64,000 bases of DNA. Source: Candidatus Palauibacter poriticola (GTDB taxonomy: Bacteria; Gemmatimonadota; Gemmatimonadetes; Palauibacterales; Palauibacteraceae). The stretch is taken from positions 1-64,000 of the forward strand of contig JAAXHJ010000020.1 of NCBI GenBank assembly GCA_012270965.1, written 5' to 3'. The first letter of the stretch is position 1. Each line of letters opens with the position of its first letter. Below are positions 1-10,200 of the stretch, in pieces. The translations under genes were made by a program, and so were the position numbers. The notes beneath the pieces are model-generated. The model saw only the letters and a list, made by a program, of their open reading frames with translations, did not search any database and was not told the DNA's origin.

Positions 1-1215
1 GCCCGAGATAGGGTTGTTCGAGGAGCCCACGAGACCCGCCATATAGCCCGCGACCGAGGCGAAGAGGAACCCCGCCAGGAGGGCGAAGACCGTCCCCAGC
101 GCGAGCACGAGCCAGTAGAGTCCGGGCGTGATGGCGAGCGCTCCGCGGTCGATGACGAGCACGAACACCGCGAGGATCGGCACCGCGAGCGCCACCGTCC
201 CCACCCCAACGAAGTTGATCGGCATGTCCCGCTCGGTGCGGAGGATCTCCGGCCCCCCGTCCGCCGCGCGGGCCGCGCGCAGCGCCTCGATGGAGGACCG
301 CACCCCATCCCTCACGGCCCCCAAGAGCGAGACGAGGGCCCACACGCCGCCCACGACCATGGCGCCGACGCCCATGAAACGAATCTGCGCGCTCCAGATC
401 GCGGCGGCCGCGTCGTACCCGCTCGCCTCCCCCGTGATCCCCGCCACGACTTGGGGGTCGGTGATCGCCATGTAGATGGGGATCCCCGCGAGCCAGGAGA
501 TCGCGCCGCCCGCGAGCACGAGGCTGCCGACGCGGGGTCCGACGATGTATCCGACGCCGAGCAGGGCGGGGGAGAGGTCGCTTCCGACTCCGAACACCGA
601 ACGGCCGAACGTGAGACCCGTTTCTATCGAGGACCCCGCGATCTTGAGGCCCGTCTGCGAGAGCTTCAGCAGGGCGGCAGCCACGCCCCCGATCGCGATC
701 AACCTCGCGCCCGAGCCGCCGCCGGCTCCGGCCTTGAGCACCTCCGCCGTCGCCACGCCCTCCGGAAAGCGCAGATCCGCCTCGACGATGAGGGCGCGCC
801 TGAGCGGTATGGTGAAGAGGACGCCGAGAATCCCGCCGCAGAGCGCGATCCCCATCGTGGGCAGGAACGGAAACCCGGCCCAGTGGCGGAGGAGGATGAG
901 CGCGGGCAGGGTGAAGATCACGCCGGCCGCCAGCGACTCGCCCGCCGAGGCGGCCGTCTGAACGATGTTGTTCTCGAGGATATTGTGCTCGCGGAACATC
1001 CTGAGGATCGCCATCGAGATCACGGCGGCCGGGATCGACGCGGACACGGTGAGGCCCACCTTGAGGCCCAGATAAGCGTTCGCCCCCGAGAGGACGGCGG
1101 AGAGGAGGATGCCGAGGACGATCGCCTTGCCGGTGATCTCGGGTAGGGACTGCGACGCGGGAATGAACGGCTTGTGGGCGCGCGATTCCGAGGCGCCGGC
1201 TGTTGAATCCGACAT
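1..1215 (-). CDS. OPT-family oligopeptide transporter, partial (C-terminus outside window)
   Basis: This frame is open at the left edge, so the C-terminus is missing and the ORF track omits it. About 405 residues are visible. The N-terminus reads PEITGKAIVLGILLSAVLSG and leads into a series of hydrophobic segments; near the left edge is GLVGSSNNPISG, a signature typical of OPT proteins. Members of this family are inner-membrane, proton-coupled importers of short peptides or metal chelates; the substrate cannot be read from the sequence. I chose the ATG at 1215 because GGAGG lies seven bases upstream; an ATG at 1221 is too close to that site. The gene diverges from clpB and has its own likely promoter at 1291-1319. 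Confidence 0.9.
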   Translation of the reverse strand, partial: MSDSTAGASESRAHKPFIPASQSLPEITGKAIVLGILLSAVLSGANAYLGLKVGLTVSASIPAAVISMAILRMFREHNILENNIVQTAASAGESLAAGVIFTLPALILLRHWAGFPFLPTMGIALCGGILGVLFTIPLRRALIVEADLRFPEGVATAEVLKAGAGGGSGARLIAIGGVAAALLKLSQTGLKIAGSSIETGLTFGRSVFGVGSDLSPALLGVGYIVGPRVGSLVLAGGAISWLAGIPIYMAITDPQVVAGITGEASGYDAAAAIWSAQIRFMGVGAMVVGGVWALVSLLGAVRDGVRSSIEALRAARAADGGPEILRTERDMPINFVGVGTVALAVPILAVFVLVIDRGALAITPGLYWLVLALGTVFALLAGFLFASVAGYMAGLVGSSNNPISG

Positions 1216-1290
1216 GGGCATCCCTCCAGATGGTCCCGGGACCGACACGGGAGACGTTCGAATCCTCATGGGGCGGGCTCGACCGATGAG

Positions 1291-1319
1291 ACGCTAGTCG
1301 CGGGTCCGGCAGGGGTCAA
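1291..1319 (-). promoter_or_regulatory. Sigma-70-like promoter for the OPT transporter
   Basis: On the minus strand TTGACC (1319-1314) and TAGCGT (1296-1291) are separated by exactly 17 bases, close to the housekeeping consensus. Transcription would start near 1284, giving a leader of about 70 bases before the ATG at 1215. Inferred from sequence only. Confidence 0.5.
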
Positions 1320-1508
1320 CACGGGAGCCCCTGCCGAAGTGGCACCCAGTTCGGCCTCACCGGACATCCCCGTCCCCGCCTGATCGGCGGTCGTCCCGCC
1401 GTTCCGGCGCATCGGGGTCTCGGAGCCGGCGTCGGGGAGGGCACGGGGATTGCCTACGAGACGGGGAAGCCGCAATCCGTTGGCGGCGGTTCGACGGGAA
1501 TCCCCCCG

Positions 1509-1565
1509 TCCGTGGCGGGCTGCAGTGCCGCTCGTAACGCAGCGGGGGTTCACCACCGGTTGCGA
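1509..1565 (+). repeat. Dispersed palindromic repeat, copy a
   Basis: It contains TGCCGCTCGTAACGCAGCGG, the family core with one inserted T, flanked by CCGTGG on the left and CACCACCGG on the right, which can pair. It ends about 30 bases before the clpB start. This is the only copy not placed behind a same-strand gene. Confidence 0.6.
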
Positions 1566-1594
1566 GGGAAGGGTGCCGAGGCAGCGGAGAGAAG

Positions 1595-4219
1595 ATGATC
1601 CCGAACGACAGACTCACGGTTAAGGCCCGCGAGGCCCTGAACGGGGCGATGCGCGCCGCGCGCCGGTCGGACAACCCCGCCGTCGAGGACGTGCACCTCT
1701 TGGCGGCGCTGCTCCAGCAGGAGGGGGGCGTCATCGTGCCGGTCCTCCAGACCGTGGGCATCGATCTCCCCGATCTGGAGACGCGCCTCGAGGGGGCCAT
1801 GCGCCGCCTGCCGAGGCAGAGCGGAGCGGCTCCGGCCCTCAGTCGCGAACTCGACCGCGTCTTGGACGCGGCGGATGCGCTCGCGGGCGAGATGGGCGAT
1901 TCGTACGTGACGACCGAGCACCTCCTCTTGGCCCTCGCCGGAGAGAAGGCCTCCACGACGGGCCCCCTGCTCCGGAACGCGGGGGCGGGCCCGGACTCGA
2001 CGCGTCGGGCGGTGGAGGCGGTCCGCGGGCCGCATCGCGTGACGGATCAGGATCCGGAGGGGAAGTACCGCGCCCTCGAGCGGTACGGCGTCGATCTCAC
2101 GGCCGAGGCCCGCGCCGGGAAGCTCGATCCCGTCATCGGCCGGGATGCGGAGATCCGCCGGGTCATGCAGGTCCTCTCGCGGCGGAGGAAGAACAATCCC
2201 GTCCTCATCGGCGAGCCCGGCGTGGGCAAGACGGCGATCGCGGAAGGGCTCGCGCAGCGCATCGTCGCGGGAGACATTCCCGAATCGCTGCGGAACAAGC
2301 AGCTCGTGCAGCTCGACATCGGCTCGATGCTGGCCGGCGCCAAGTACCGGGGCGAGTTCGAGGAACGCCTGAAGGCGACGCTGAAGGAGATCACGGAGTC
2401 CGGTGGCCGTTACGTCGTCTTCCTCGACGAACTCCACACCGTGGTCGGAGCGGGGGCCGCCGAGGGCGCGGTGGATGCCGGGAACATGCTCAAGCCCGCC
2501 CTCGCCCGGGGCCAGCTTCGCATGGTGGGCGCGACGACGCTCGACGAATACCGGGTGCATATCGAGAAGGATCCGGCTCTGGAGCGGCGCTTCCAGCCGG
2601 TTCTCGTCGGGGAGCCCGGCGTGGACGAGACGGTGGCCATCCTGCGTGGACTCAAGGAGCGCTACGAGGTGCACCACGGCGTGCGGATCACGGATCCGGC
2701 ACTCCTGAGCGCCGCGCGCCTCTCCGACCGCTACATCGGCGACCGCTTTCTGCCCGACAAGGCGATCGACCTCGTCGACGAGGCGGCGTCCCGGCTCCGC
2801 ATCGAGATCGACTCCATGCCGGAGGAGATCGACGAACTGGATCGCCGGGTCACACAGCTCGAGATCGAGCGCGAGGCGCTGCGCGAGGAGGACGACGCGC
2901 GGAGCCGGGCGCGGCTCACGGAGCTGGAGGGCGAACTCGCCGCCGCGCGCGAGTCGCTCGCCGGACTGAATGCGCGCTGGATCCGCGAGAAGGACACCAT
3001 CGAGACCGTCCGGCGCTTCAAGCGCGAGATCGAGGAACTCGGCGTGGAGGCGCAGCAGGCGCAGCGGCGCGTGGACCACCAGCGCGCGGCCGAGATCCTG
3101 CACGGCGAGCTGCCGAAGCTGCGGACCGAACTCCTCGCGGCGGAGGCGAAGCTGAGGGAGATACAAGACGAGGGCTCCTTCCTGAACGAGGAGGTCGGGC
3201 CCGGCGAGATCGCCGAGGTCGTCGCGAGCTGGACCGGGATTCCGGTGGCCCGGATGCTTGAAGACGAGAAGGACCGTCTCGCCACGCTCGAGGAGCACCT
3301 GCACCGGCGGGTGGTGAACCAGTCGCACGCCATCACGGCGGTGTCGGATGCCGTGCGCCGGAGCCGCGCGGGACTCCAGGATCCGAACCGTCCCATCGGG
3401 AGCTTCATGTTCCTCGGCCCCACCGGTGTCGGGAAGACGGAGACGGCGAGGGCGCTGGCGGAGTTCCTCTTCGACGAGGAGTCGGCCATGGTCCGGATCG
3501 ATATGTCCGAGTACATGGAGCGGCACGCGGTGGCGCGGCTCATCGGAGCACCGCCCGGGTATGTCGGCTACGAGGAGGGTGGGCAGCTCACCGAGGCGGT
3601 GCGGCGGCGTCCCTACACCGTGGTCCTCTTCGACGAGATCGAGAAGGCGCACCCGGAAGTCTTCAACGTCCTTCTGCAGATCCTGGACGACGGACGGCTG
3701 ACCGATGGCCGTGGGCGCACGGTGGACTTCCGCAACGCCGTACTCATCATGACGAGCAACATCGGAAGTTCCCGAATCCTCGCTCGTTCCGAGGCCGGCG
3801 AGTCGTGGGCCGGGACGGAGGCGGAGGTCGAGACCGCTCTGCGCGGGCGCTTCAAGCCCGAGTTCCTCAACCGCGTCGATGAGATCCTCGTCTTCCGGCC
3901 GCTGAGCCGGGAGCACCTCGAGTTGATCGTCGGGATCCAAGTGGAGCGGGTGGCGCGCATGTTGGCGGAGCGGGACATCCGAATCGAGGTCGGCGCACCC
4001 GCCAAGCGAAGAATCGCCGAGGTCGGATACGACCCCGCGTTCGGAGCGCGCCCGCTCAAGCGCGCGATCCAGCGGCTCATCGCGAACCCGCTCGCCATGG
4101 CGTTCCTGGAGGGACGCTTCCGGGAGGGCGACGCGCTGCGCGTGGAACTCGATGAGGACGGAGACGGGCTGGCCTTCGCGCCGCTGGGGGCACCCGAGTC
4201 ACCGGAGGGGGAGGAATGA
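1595..4219 (+). CDS. clpB: ATP-dependent chaperone ClpB
   Basis: The 874-residue protein has the full ClpB layout: a Clp N domain (about 1-145), AAA+ module 1 with Walker A GEPGVGKT near residue 206 and Walker B VVFLDELH, a long charged coiled-coil middle domain (about 405-530), and AAA+ module 2 with GPTGVGKTE near 607. ClpB is a cytoplasmic hexameric disaggregase that threads aggregated proteins through its pore and works with DnaK/DnaJ/GrpE. The middle domain separates it from ClpA and ClpC. The start follows GGAGAG. The stop overlaps the next gene (ATGA). No heat-shock operator is visible upstream. Confidence 0.97.
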   Translation: MIPNDRLTVKAREALNGAMRAARRSDNPAVEDVHLLAALLQQEGGVIVPVLQTVGIDLPDLETRLEGAMRRLPRQSGAAPALSRELDRVLDAADALAGEMGDSYVTTEHLLLALAGEKASTTGPLLRNAGAGPDSTRRAVEAVRGPHRVTDQDPEGKYRALERYGVDLTAEARAGKLDPVIGRDAEIRRVMQVLSRRRKNNPVLIGEPGVGKTAIAEGLAQRIVAGDIPESLRNKQLVQLDIGSMLAGAKYRGEFEERLKATLKEITESGGRYVVFLDELHTVVGAGAAEGAVDAGNMLKPALARGQLRMVGATTLDEYRVHIEKDPALERRFQPVLVGEPGVDETVAILRGLKERYEVHHGVRITDPALLSAARLSDRYIGDRFLPDKAIDLVDEAASRLRIEIDSMPEEIDELDRRVTQLEIEREALREEDDARSRARLTELEGELAAARESLAGLNARWIREKDTIETVRRFKREIEELGVEAQQAQRRVDHQRAAEILHGELPKLRTELLAAEAKLREIQDEGSFLNEEVGPGEIAEVVASWTGIPVARMLEDEKDRLATLEEHLHRRVVNQSHAITAVSDAVRRSRAGLQDPNRPIGSFMFLGPTGVGKTETARALAEFLFDEESAMVRIDMSEYMERHAVARLIGAPPGYVGYEEGGQLTEAVRRRPYTVVLFDEIEKAHPEVFNVLLQILDDGRLTDGRGRTVDFRNAVLIMTSNIGSSRILARSEAGESWAGTEAEVETALRGRFKPEFLNRVDEILVFRPLSREHLELIVGIQVERVARMLAERDIRIEVGAPAKRRIAEVGYDPAFGARPLKRAIQRLIANPLAMAFLEGRFREGDALRVELDEDGDGLAFAPLGAPESPEGEE

Positions 4220-4713
4220 ACGCGGCGGGGTTCTTGAAAGGCGGGGCTCCCGTTGGGGTTCGCGTTGGCGTCCGCATTGCGATCCTGGTCATGGCCGCGG
4301 CGGGTTTCGCGCTCGCCGGGTGCGCGTCGCGCGGAGGCTCCGGGACCGAGTCCGGCGCGGAGCTGTATGGAGCGGAGTCGGCGGAGGCGGCGATCGGGCG
4401 GTTTCTCGATGCCGCGAAGCTGGGCGACTACGCGGCCATGGCTCGGCTGTTCGGAACGGAGGACGGCCCCGCGGAACGCCGCTGGGGACGGGCCGAGACG
4501 GAGCAGAGGATGTTCGTGCTTGCGGGCCTGCTCGCGCCGAACGGCTACGAACTCCGCCCGAATCCCGTCTTCGGGGACGGCGGCGCCGCGCGCTGGATGG
4601 TCGATTTGACGAGGATGCGAAACGGGGCCGTGAGCGTCCCGTTCTTCATCGTTTCGGATGGGAACCGCTGGTTTGTGGAGCGCATCGGGACGGAGGGACT
4701 CCGGACTCCGTGA
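4216..4713 (+). CDS. Small hypothetical lipoprotein
   Basis: The 165-residue protein begins with a hydrophobic signal segment ending in FALAGC, a good lipobox, so the mature protein should be lipid-anchored outside the inner membrane. The rest (AAIGRFLDAAKLGDYAAMARLFG onward) resembles small SnoaL/NTF2-like lipoproteins, in which a helix pair precedes a beta sheet, but I cannot assign a family with certainty. Its ATG overlaps the clpB stop (ATGA), so it is probably co-transcribed with clpB. Its 3' end overlaps the convergent glycosyltransferase by 68 bases. Confidence 0.75.
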   Translation: MNAAGFLKGGAPVGVRVGVRIAILVMAAAGFALAGCASRGGSGTESGAELYGAESAEAAIGRFLDAAKLGDYAAMARLFGTEDGPAERRWGRAETEQRMFVLAGLLAPNGYELRPNPVFGDGGAARWMVDLTRMRNGAVSVPFFIVSDGNRWFVERIGTEGLRTP

Positions 4714-5452
4714 TCCCGGCGGGCCGTTCGTGGTAGCGCCGGAGCCGCCGCGGGTCCGCGCCCGCGACAAAGGCCGCGCGCAGCGCCCAGTGCTTGACGA
4801 CCGTCCGCAGGAAACCCGCCTCCCAGCGCCGGCTCGAGGTGCGCGCCGCGAGGGGGAGCAGGCGAAAGCGAGCGACTCGCCGAACGGCCCGGACGAACGT
4901 CACGTCCTCGAATAGGGGAAGGTTCCTGAAGCCGCCGCATGCCTCGTAGGCGTCGCGCGTCGCGAAGAGGGCCTGATCGCCCGTGGCGGTGTGGAGCCGG
5001 CGAGTACGCCAGTTCACGCCCCACTCGAGCAGGCGGTAGCGCCGGCCGCGCGCGTGCGGATCGAGGGCGAAGCGGAAACAGCCCGCCTCCGCGCCCGCGC
5101 GCACGGCGGCACGGATAGCCGTCGCGCCGCCGTCGGGAAGCCACGTGTCCGCGTGCACGAAGACGAGAATCTCTCCGTTCGCCGCCCGCGCCCCGGCGGC
5201 GAGCTGTGCACCGCGATTCCGGCGGGTCGAGAGGACGCGGCCATGGTCCGCCGCGAGCGCCACCGTACGATCCCGGCTGCCCCCGTCGACCACGATGATC
5301 TCCGCCTCCGCGCCGAGAGCGGATTTCGCGCGCCGAAGCGTCTCGGCGAGCCGCGCCTCCTCATCGAGCGTTGGGACGATGACGGAGAACTCCGGCCCGG
5401 GACGTGCGGGCCGCCGCGTCAACCCTGTGAGGGGTTCCGGCTCCCGCCTCAC
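4646..5452 (-). CDS. GT2-type glycosyltransferase, TIGR04283-like
   Basis: The 268-residue protein has a GT-A fold: FSVIVPTLDEEARLAETLRR near residue 22, VDGGSRD, and HADTWLP as the metal-binding HxD-type site, then GDQALFATRDAYEACGGF and LFEDV. This pattern matches the TIGR04283 family, some members of which are linked to arsenosugar synthesis; nothing here confirms that substrate. I set the start at GTG 5452, overlapping the mce stop by four bases (GTGA). The longer ORF in the track has only low-complexity Arg/Pro sequence upstream. The C-terminal 25 residues exceed the usual length and overlap the convergent lipoprotein gene. Confidence 0.85.
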   Translation of the reverse strand: MRREPEPLTGLTRRPARPGPEFSVIVPTLDEEARLAETLRRAKSALGAEAEIIVVDGGSRDRTVALAADHGRVLSTRRNRGAQLAAGARAANGEILVFVHADTWLPDGGATAIRAAVRAGAEAGCFRFALDPHARGRRYRLLEWGVNWRTRRLHTATGDQALFATRDAYEACGGFRNLPLFEDVTFVRAVRRVARFRLLPLAARTSSRRWEAGFLRTVVKHWALRAAFVAGADPRRLRRYHERPAGITESGVPPSRCAPQTSGSHPKR

Positions 5453-5883
5453 CCGGGCTCGGGATCCTCCCGCATCTCCAGGAGCACGCCCTTCAGCGAG
5501 CGCGGATGCAGAAACGCAATGCGGGCGCCGCCGGCGCCGCGGCGGATCCGGGGCGGTATGGTCTCCGCGCCGGCCACTTCGGCTTCCGCGAGGGCAGCCT
5601 CGAGATCGCAGACGCGGACGCAGACGTGGTGAATGCCGGGACCACGCCGGTCGAGGAAGCGCGCGATGGGCGACTCCGGGGTGAGGGGAGCGAGTAGCTC
5701 GATGCGCCCGGCGCCCTCGCCGAGGAAGGCGGCCCGAATACCCTCCGAGGGAACGGTTTCCTCGCCGGACGATGGTCGGCCGAGGATGGCGGACCACTGC
5801 CGCACGGCTTCCGGCAGCGAGTTGACCGCGATTCCCACGTGGTCGATTATGGGCGCGCCCGGAATACGGTTGCCTTGGTTCAC
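5449..5883 (-). CDS. mce: Methylmalonyl-CoA epimerase
   Basis: The 144-residue glyoxalase-fold (VOC) protein has [16 protein letters not shown] at the N-terminus, [11 protein letters not shown] in the middle and [13 protein letters not shown] at the end. These are the characteristic strands and metal ligands of methylmalonyl-CoA epimerase, which converts (S)- to (R)-methylmalonyl-CoA. Its partners, propionyl-CoA carboxylase and the mutase, lie at 37.7-42.9 kb. The GTG start at 5883 gives the usual family length; the ORF track extends much further without homology-like sequence. It is translationally coupled to the glycosyltransferase. Confidence 0.93.
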   Translation of the reverse strand: MNQGNRIPGAPIIDHVGIAVNSLPEAVRQWSAILGRPSSGEETVPSEGIRAAFLGEGAGRIELLAPLTPESPIARFLDRRGPGIHHVCVRVCDLEAALAEAEVAGAETIPPRIRRGAGGARIAFLHPRSLKGVLLEMREDPEPG

Positions 5884-6051
5884 TGCGGCCGGAGACCCTC
5901 TTTTCGTTCCTGGAACGGTGGAGAACACGGGCGTTGGCGGCGGGGTACGAAGCCTCGCGCGCGGGAACGTATTCCGGACCCGGCGCCGGAGCCAGTGACG
6001 AGAAGCGGTTCCCGGTGGGGCGAGCCGGGGGGCGCAGAACAGGAGATTCGA

Positions 6052-6390
6052 ATGGCTGCTGCTGCGAATGGAGGACCCCTCGAGATCACGGATGCGAATT
6101 TCGCGGACGAGATCGAGGGCGCGGACGGTCTGGCGATGGTGGATTTCTGGGCGGAGTGGTGCGGCCCGTGCAGGCTCGTCGGACCGGTCGTCGACGAACT
6201 CGCACAGGAGTATTCGGGGCGCGTCACGATCGGGAAACTCGATGTGGACGCGAACCCGGACACCGCCTACCGCTTCAACGTGCGCTCGATCCCGAGCATC
6301 CTCTTCTTCAGGGATGGCGAGGTCGTGGACACCCTCGTGGGGGCGCACCCCAGGGATTCTCTGGAGAGAAAGATCCTCGAGCACGCCTAG
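6052..6390 (+). CDS. trxA: Thioredoxin
   Basis: The 112-residue protein has the thioredoxin fold: [10 protein letters not shown], then [20 protein letters not shown] with the redox pair Cys37/Cys40, and the cis-proline loop SIPSILFF. It reduces protein disulfides in the cytoplasm using thioredoxin reductase, which is not in the window. AGGAG lies six bases before the ATG at 6052, so the longer ORF-track start at 5839 is wrong. The window encodes a selenocysteine system, but this protein carries the ordinary Cys pair. Confidence 0.96.
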   Translation: MAAAANGGPLEITDANFADEIEGADGLAMVDFWAEWCGPCRLVGPVVDELAQEYSGRVTIGKLDVDANPDTAYRFNVRSIPSILFFRDGEVVDTLVGAHPRDSLERKILEHA

Positions 6391-6436
6391 CGGCCTCGTG
6401 GCGAAACCCCGCGTCAGCGCCCCCCCGCGTGTCGTG
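6391..6436 (+). repeat. Dispersed palindromic repeat, half copy b
   Basis: It begins immediately after the trxA stop and runs CGTGGCGAAACCCCGCGTCA then GCGCC, matching the left half of copy c (10655-10720) almost base for base. The right half is replaced by CCCCCGCGTGTCG. It overlaps the apparent start of rsmI. Confidence 0.6.
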
Positions 6437-7279
6437 ACGGGGACGCTGTACGTGGTCGGTACGCCGATCGGCAATGTGGACGACATGCCGCGGCGCGCGA
6501 TTCGGATTCTGCGTTCGGTCGACGTGTGCTACGCGGAAGACACGCGGCACACGGGCACGCTGCTCGCGCGGCTGAGGGCGGACGTCTCGTTGCGGTCGCT
6601 CCACATGCACAACGAGCGCGCGCGGGTGGACGAATTGCTCGCCGTCCTCGGCGCGGGGCGCTCCGCCGCTCTCGTGTCCGACGCGGGAACGCCGACCGTG
6701 TCCGACCCGGGCTGCCGGGCGGTGGCCGCCGCCCGCGACGCGGGGCACGAGGTGCTCGCCGTTCCCGGTCCCTCCGCCGTGGTGGCCGCGCTCTCGGTGT
6801 CGGGCTTCTCCGCCGACCGGTTTCTCTTTGTCGGATTCGCTCCCCGGCGGGGCGGCGAACGCTCCGCCTGGATCGACGACCTCCGTGCCTGCGCGGACAC
6901 GGTGGTCGCCTTCGAAGCGCCGGGGCGGCTGGTCGCGCTCCTCGAGGAGTTGGTTGACGGGGGGCTGGGTGAGCGGAAGGCAGTGGTCTGCCGGGAACTG
7001 ACGAAGCTGCACGAGGAAACCACGACCGGCTCCGTGCGGGAGTTGGCGTCCGCCTTCGCGACGCGCGAGGTCCGGGGCGAGGTGACGATCGTCTTCGGCG
7101 CCGGTACGGCAGGCAACGAAGCGCCCGATCTGGCGGTCCTGATGGAGGAGGCGCGACATTGGTCGCGCGATGGCCTACGGCGGCGCGAGATTGCCGGTCG
7201 CTTGGCTGCGGAGTTCGGTCTGAGCCGGAACGAGGCCTATCGCGTGAGCTTGCAGGTTCAAGAGGCGCCCTCGGAATGA
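6398..7279 (+). CDS. rsmI: 16S rRNA (cytidine1402-2'-O)-methyltransferase RsmI
   Basis: The protein has LYVVGTPIGNVDDMPRRAI at the N-terminus, YAEDTRHTGTLL, ALVSDAGTPTVSDPG and VPGPSAVVAALSVSG, the SAM-binding and catalytic landmarks of the RsmI branch of the tetrapyrrole-methylase fold. It methylates the ribose of C1402 in 16S rRNA. Two GTG starts are possible: 6398, giving an N-terminus translated from the dispersed repeat, and 6434, giving VTGTLYVVGTPIGN. Neither has a good ribosome site, and 6434 would remove the repeat-derived residues. The stop overlaps the next gene (ATGA). Confidence 0.93.
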   Translation: MAKPRVSAPPRVVTGTLYVVGTPIGNVDDMPRRAIRILRSVDVCYAEDTRHTGTLLARLRADVSLRSLHMHNERARVDELLAVLGAGRSAALVSDAGTPTVSDPGCRAVAAARDAGHEVLAVPGPSAVVAALSVSGFSADRFLFVGFAPRRGGERSAWIDDLRACADTVVAFEAPGRLVALLEELVDGGLGERKAVVCRELTKLHEETTTGSVRELASAFATREVRGEVTIVFGAGTAGNEAPDLAVLMEEARHWSRDGLRRREIAGRLAAEFGLSRNEAYRVSLQVQEAPSE

Positions 7280-10200
7280 CTGACGGATTCGGCTTCGAAC
7301 GGCTGTCCGCCGCCTGCGCGGCGGCCCGGGCGCGCGCCGCGGGGACGGCGGCGGCGGCAGCCGTGACGCTGGGTGGAGCGCTGGTCCTCGTTCTTTCCCT
7401 GCTCCCGGTTTCCGCCCGGGAGGGCCGCGGTTCGCTCGTTCCGCTCGCGCTCGCCCTCGTCCTGTGGGCCGGCCTCGCCGGGCTGGCGTGGATCGCCCGC
7501 CGCGTCTGGCAGGCGCTGCGTCCGCATGCCGTGGCGGGGGAGGCGGACGCCGCGGCGGGGCTGGGGGCCGGCGATGTCCGCTCCGCGATCGAGCTGGAGG
7601 GGGCGGGGACGGCGGCGGGGGCCGGGTTGGCCGCTCTCCACCGCGCGCGCGTCTCCGAGGCGCTGGCGAAGGCGGCGTCGCGCGGGCTCCTGCCGGTCAC
7701 CGGCCGGGGGTGGAAGCGGCGGATTCGCCGCTCGGGCGTCGCCGTGGCGCTCATGCTCGTCGCGATCTCGGTGGCCGCTCTCCTGCGGCCGCAGCCCACG
7801 TTCTCCGCCGCCGCGGCGCTGGGCGCGCCGTGGCGCACCGCCTTCCCGGCACCGCTGCCGCCCCTCGGCCTGACGGGCGCGGCCGGCGTACCGCGGGGAG
7901 AGGCGGCGGTGGTGTCCATCTCGGCCACGGGACGCGAACGGGTCGACCTTGTGTGGCGCGCGGCGGGCCGGGCGCCCGAACGGACCCTCCTCGAAGTATC
8001 GGCGACCGGTTCGGCGCAGGGCCGCACCGGGCCGATCATCTCCCCCACGGCGGTGTGGGTCGAGGACCGGGAGGGCTTTACGAGCGACACCCTCCGCGTC
8101 CGTCCCCTCGAGCCGCTCCTGGTCCAAGATCTCCAGCTCACCGTCGAGTTCCCGGCCTACCTGGGGCGCGGATCCGAGCGCTACCGCGGCCGGATTCCCC
8201 CGCTCGTGGCGCCGGAGGGTACGAGGTTGCGGTTGAGCGGGGAGACGAACCTCCCACTCGATGGCGGGGCGCTCGCATGGCGGCCCGGCGACCGTGAGAC
8301 CGGCGAGGCGGCACCCCGCATCCCGCTCGAGATCGCGGGCTCACAGTTCGCCGCTTCGTGGGTTCCCGAGCGGACGGGCGCATGGGCGTGGGAACTGCGG
8401 GCGGAATCTTCACTCGGCGCGCCCATCCTCCCCGACCCGATCCGGGTGCTCGTCGTCCCCGATCTTCAGCCGCGCATCCACCTCCTCTACCCGGCTCCGG
8501 ACACGACCTTGGGCAGCGGGCGCGTGATGCCGGTCATCGTCGACATAGAGGACGACATCGGGCTACGCCAAGCCATCGTGCGCAGCTGGCGCTCGGGCTT
8601 GGGCGGCGAGAACGCGGAGCGGAGGGAGGCGCTCTCCCCCGACCCGGCAGGGGCGGAGCGGGCGGTGTTCCGGCACCTGCTCGACCGCAGCGCGGAGTCC
8701 TTCCTCCCCGGGGACACGCTGTTCTACCGCTTCGAGGCCTTCGACGGACACCCGGCCAGAGGCCCCTCGCTGTCCGACGTTTTTCTGCTTCGCGTCCCGA
8801 CGTTTGCGGATATCAGGGACCGGCGTGCGGAGCAGACCGAGGCCCTGTCCGAAGACGCGCAGGCGCTGGAAGAGAGGCTGGAGGGGCTGGCCGAGGCGGC
8901 GGCCGACGCGGCACGGCAGACGGATGCGGAGGGTGACGACAGCGAGGACGTTCGGTTCGATGCCACGGAAGAGGCGCGGAGCGTGCTCGACGATGGGCAG
9001 CGCGCCGAGGAGGAACTCGCGGGGATCGAGGAGCAGATCGAAGCCCTGCGGGAGGAACTCGAGGCCTCGCCGCTCTCCGACCCCGCGTTGCAGGAGCAGT
9101 TGGAGCGGCTGGCCGAACGCTACGCGGAATTGGCCGAAAGCGGACTCGATGAGCAGATCGAGGCGCTCGCGGAAGCGCTGCGGGAGCTGGACCCGGAAGC
9201 GGTGCGGGAAGCGCTCGAACAGCTCTCCGAGGACTACGAGACGCTGCGGGAGCGGGTGGACCAGACGCTCGGCATGCTCGAGCAGGCCGCGCTCGAACAG
9301 GCGATGAAGTCGGCGCAGGCCAACGCGGATGAACTGGCGCGGGAACAGAGGGACGTCGCCGGGGAGGAGGATGCCGAGGCGTTCCGGGAAGGCCAGGATT
9401 CGCTCGTCGAACAGGCGGAGGCGCTGGCGGAGCGCCTGGCGGAACTGGAGGCGGAACTCGCGGCGGCGGACCGGGAGGCGGCGGCGGATTCCGCGCGGGC
9501 CGCCGGAGAGCGCACGCAGGAGGCGCTGGGGAAGATGGCCGACGCGCAGGGCGGAGCCGAGTCGTCCCCATCGGCGGAGGCGGGCGAGGTCGGCGAGACG
9601 GAGCGGCAGGCGGCGGAGGAAGCCGCGGAGGCGCTCGAACAGGCGGCGGGTGCCCTCGGCTCGGCGCAGCGGGAGATGAGCGGGGAACGGGGAGAGGCCG
9701 CCGTCGAATCGCTCGCTCGCGCGCGCGGCGAGGCGCTCGCGCTGGCGGAGGAGGAGGGCCACCTGTCGGAGGCGACCCGAGGCGAGAACGCGGCGGATCC
9801 GGCAGCTTGGCGCGCGCGGCAGGGCGCCGTGCGTCAGGGGTTGGAGAATCTGGTCGAGAGACTCTCGGAGGCCGGGAACGAGGCCGCCATGCTCAACCAG
9901 CGCACGGGGGCGGCGGCGGGCGAGGCGGCGGAGCGCATGGATCAGCTGCTTGACCGGCTCGCGGGGGATGGGGCGCGGCGTCTCCCCTCCCGGGCGGAGG
10001 TCGAGGGCATCCAGGAGTCGCTGAACTCGCTGGCCCGACACCTGCTGGCGAGCGAGGAGGCGGCGCGGGCCGCCGGCGAGCAGTCCGCCGGCCAGGATGC
10101 GGCGGATCAGATGAACCAGCTTGCGCAGCAGCAGCAGGCGGTGACGCAGGAGACGAGTTCGCTCCTCATGCCCGGCCCGCGCCCGCCGGGAGAGGAGCGG

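Larger units (their letters stand above)
1222..1594. other. Divergent intergenic region between OPT transporter and clpB
   Basis: 373 bases without a convincing gene. It holds the minus-strand promoter at 1291-1319, then GC-rich sequence in which I recognise nothing, and a copy of the dispersed palindrome at 1509-1565. No CIRCE-type (TTAGCACTC) heat-shock operator is visible ahead of clpB. The ORFs listed here on the minus strand lack any recognisable protein content. Confidence 0.6.

Noticed and set aside
1251-1270. GTTCGAATCC, which looks like the T-loop of a tRNA
   Set aside because: The bases on either side cannot form the five-pair T stem, and no acceptor or anticodon arm can be built upstream.
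1550-3940. 796-codon open frame on the minus strand across clpB
   Set aside because: It is the antisense shadow of clpB; the protein is Arg/Leu/Asp-rich with no recognisable domain. GC-rich codon bias keeps such frames open.
6052-6390. Thioredoxin as a selenoprotein, given selA and selB in the window
   Set aside because: Its active site is encoded by ordinary Cys codons (CGPC) with no in-frame TGA.
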